Shown here: piece by piece, positions 61,327 through 64,000 of the stretch
Layout: every line of letters starts with the position of its first letter
Position numbering within the stretch: the first letter of the stretch is position 1
Source: Adineta vaga
Taxonomy: Eukaryota; Rotifera
DNA length: 64,000 bases
NCBI GenBank assembly: GCA_021613535.1
Contig: CP075497.1
Span: forward strand, 7,006,001-7,070,000
Direction of reading: 5' to 3'
Translations under genes and position numbers: made by a program
The notes under the pieces: model-generated
What the model was told of the DNA's origin: nothing
What the model saw: only the letters and a program-made list of their open reading frames with translations
Databases searched by the model: none

Positions 61327-64000
61327 TCAATAATGTCGTAAATAAAACACGACAGAAAATTTCCTTCGACGTTTCATTATTATCTACAAAAAGAAAGAAA
61401 AAAAAAGAAATTGATTTTGATCAAGATTTGATATGAATATTAATTAAGAAATCATTATTTCCTCTTTTTGTTTTCTCATTTATTTGTTTGCATACATCTC
61501 CTCAGAGATAACAAAGCACAAGAAAGAAAAGAATTAATCCCAGCTGTCATCACAAAGATACATATTCATCATCAAACAACTGTCACATTGGACTCCATCG
61601 AATAAGAAACAATACATTCAAATCAATTGCTCTTTCTCACCGGTATTTTTCGATCCTAAAAGAGAATATAGAGGAAAAACAGCTTACCCGTTTATTATAA
61701 ATACTCTTCCTGCATTTCTTTTACTCCTAGTCTCACGTATAACACTATGTGATCCGTGAAAGATGTCTATCAGAAATGTCTGACCGCGCAAATGAGTGGT
61801 TAAACGCACTTGGATTCACACGGCTTTTTCCAGGAAAAATGATCGATGTTAATAGTGTCTAAACAAGTAGTGAATTTCTCAATGATCATGTCGATGAATA
61901 GATCTTGATCGCTCAATAGTACTCTCACTTTTTTGTATTCTCTCTCACTCACTCTCTCTCTCTCTTTCTCTTGTGTTTTGTAGATAGTAACATTAATAGA
62001 ACGCAATAAAAAAAACGTGCTAGCGTTCCTATCCAAGCGATCCTATTTTTCTTCTCGTTGGTTATGTTCGATCGTTCTTTTTTTTAGAAGCGTAGGCAAC
62101 ATGGAAGCGGAACATCAGCACACACGGAAGAGGTCCTAGACATAACAATTATATCTCTCTGACAACGTAGGGAGTCCATCAAATGATAAGATGGCAGAAA
62201 AGGAGAAAAAAAAGAGATTCAGAGAGAAGAAAAAGAGAAGAGACAGTAAAATACAATTATGCTTATTTGTCGCACTAAATTGATGATGATCGAGAAATTC
62301 TTCTTCAACTATCGAATACAATCAGAAGAAGAAGAAGAAGAAAAACTCTCTCCGTTTTTTTTTTGTATTATTTTGTCAATTCTTTTTCAGTATTCTCAGT
62401 AACAGATTTTTTAAACAAAGAAGAATCGATAATTTACATATTCACTTATTATTAATGTCAACTCTTCCGGACGAGTTACTAATTATATATTCTATACTTC
62501 ATATTAAGCAAACTTTACTGCTACCAATCAAAACTATGTTCGAATATTTCACACGATATTCAACATATCTTAACAAGAGTTATTTCTCGACAGATATTAG
62601 TTAAGAAAACAAGTTTCTATCGATTGCCGATCTAACTAATGACACATATTAGAAAGAAATGAAGATATTTCATATAATCATGATGCCGCAAGGCAAAAAA
62701 ACACATTTCATTTGAAATTATTCGTCTCTAATTGAATATTTCATCGAGTTTTACAATTCAAACATATCATTTATAATAAATTCATTAGAAAAATTTAGAG
62801 AAGGAAATGTTTATGAGAAACATAATATTGATTTTTTTCATAAACAAAAGGGTCAAATGATTCCATATGGATTACATATCAATAACGTAAATAAATCTCA
62901 TCAGAAGAAAAAACTGTTCTGTTCTGTAATAAATTACTTCAGAAGCGTCGAATTCTTTTTTCAATTAATTTTCTGACACAATTCATCATCTATAATTCAA
63001 GAAAGAACAGCTCGGAATATTTCTATGCTCTTCTTACAATTATATCATATAGAATAGAAGATTGAAAGACATGTCGTGTTTAGTTGAAGAAGAAGAAGAA
63101 AGAGGAAATACTTATGAATTATTAGTTAAATAAATAAGAATAAGAAATACATTGGAAGTAATTCTATGTTCAAATAGCTTAAAAGAAAGAATAGTCCTTT
63201 TTCGTTGATATAAAAATAGATCTAATGGACTATAGACATGTAAGAATAGTTTCTTCCCTGGAACAGCTATCTGTATGTATGAAACACATGTTTTGAAAAC
63301 AAATTTCTAGATATATCGTCTTTCATTTGTTTTCTAAATTTGTAATATTTCTAATTAGATGATAAAGATATTTTTTCAAGTCTGAACTTATGCTTGATTC
63401 GATGTAAAGATCATTTTCAAGCAATGATGACCTAAACTATTAGTTATTTTTTGAAACGAGTCAGATCATTGAAAATATTGATACATACAATTATTTTACT
63501 TGAAAAATAATAGAAAAAGAAGTGATTTATATTCATTCATGCTCGTTAGTATTCTAGATGAGTAGACATTGATGAGATTTGAGGAATATGTTATTGTATT
63601 GTATACATAGACAAGTAATAGAAATATGTAATCGATGAGTTCATTTAAAAGTCAAAATATGCGAACAAAACTCGTTGCTACATCTAGAACAAATGATTCC
63701 GTCTTGATTTTTCATCAGCAGTCCAGTTAACGACATTATCTATCACAAGAGAAACGATTTTGGCGAAATTACTGTAATAAGTGATGTCCCTGAACACGAG
63801 TGAAAGACTCCCATTACATGATTTATATAAATTAATCATGATGAATTGAAATAGAAGGAAAAAAATCATTTATAGTACAACAATTCGTTTACTTTTCTCT
63901 ATTGTGATTATTTCCATTCATTGCATTTATGTTCATGGTGTTTTAATCACATCATTTAAGTAGCTTTCGGATTTAATTCAATGAACTGAACTAGTTCACC
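61327..64000. other. Gene-less right end of window
   Basis: About 2.7 kb of AT-rich DNA without a supported gene. A CT/CA-rich run at about 61938-61975 and GAA-type runs near 62325-62345 and 63089-63102 are simple sequence. Open frames at 61800-62036 and 62136-62321 overlap these and have no domain-like content. The left part should contain the fucosyltransferase promoter. Confidence 0.5.

Noticed and set aside
1-64000. CRISPR arrays, tRNA or rRNA genes, intact transposons, telomeric repeat arrays
   Set aside because: None seen; the only tandem repeats are short microsatellites and the protein-coding repeat array at 33219-34060.

Overview
The window is animal nuclear DNA: AT-rich, with genes split by many very short GT-AG introns (often 50-65 bp) and metazoan families such as VDAC, DLGAP/GKAP, endostatin-type collagen, histidine decarboxylase and CMC4. 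Small introns, tandem paralogues homogenised by apparent gene conversion, a TIR-like/ADP-ribosyltransferase protein and a bacterial-looking GH13 enzyme pair together suggest a bdelloid rotifer (Adineta/Rotaria type). That assignment is inference from gene content, not from a marker sequence.

Left part (1-12 kb): a tentative two-exon minus-strand gene (990-2265), a secreted DsbA/thioredoxin-like protein (4070-4911), a minus-strand TIR-like + ADP-ribosyltransferase gene broken by an in-frame TGA (5096-6412), a gene-poor stretch, and a 12-exon histidine decarboxylase gene (9323-11918).

Middle (13-28.4 kb): two tandem full-length ABCA transporter genes. Copy 1 (13050-20108) reads through 27 exons as 1761 residues. 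Copy 2 (21384-28374) has the same exon plan but two single-base deletions, one at the edge of a homogenised tract in the second membrane domain and one inside the Walker A motif of the second ATPase domain. The copies are a mosaic: ATPase domains and their introns are nearly identical, membrane domains are diverged.

30.5-41 kb: a DLGAP/GKAP-like synaptic scaffold gene with a repeat-rich N-terminus and an internal alternative first exon; a miniature collagen XV/XVIII-like gene (trimerisation + endostatin domains, almost no collagen helix); and a convergent Pro/Gln-rich gene whose stop codon overlaps that of the endostatin gene.

42.9-53 kb: a mitochondrial VDAC gene with two symmetrical in-frame candidate cassette exons, then two tandem intact GH13 glycoside hydrolase genes whose N-terminal ~0.85 kb is almost identical.

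53-61.3 kb: a small one-pass membrane protein, CMC4 (minus), an unrecognised protein, a peritrophin-A chitin-binding surface protein, an unrecognised five-exon minus-strand gene, and a GT10 alpha-1,3-fucosyltransferase (minus). The last 2.7 kb shows no gene I can support. Exon joins were worked out by hand from splice signals, reading phase and family similarity, so single-base boundary errors are possible.
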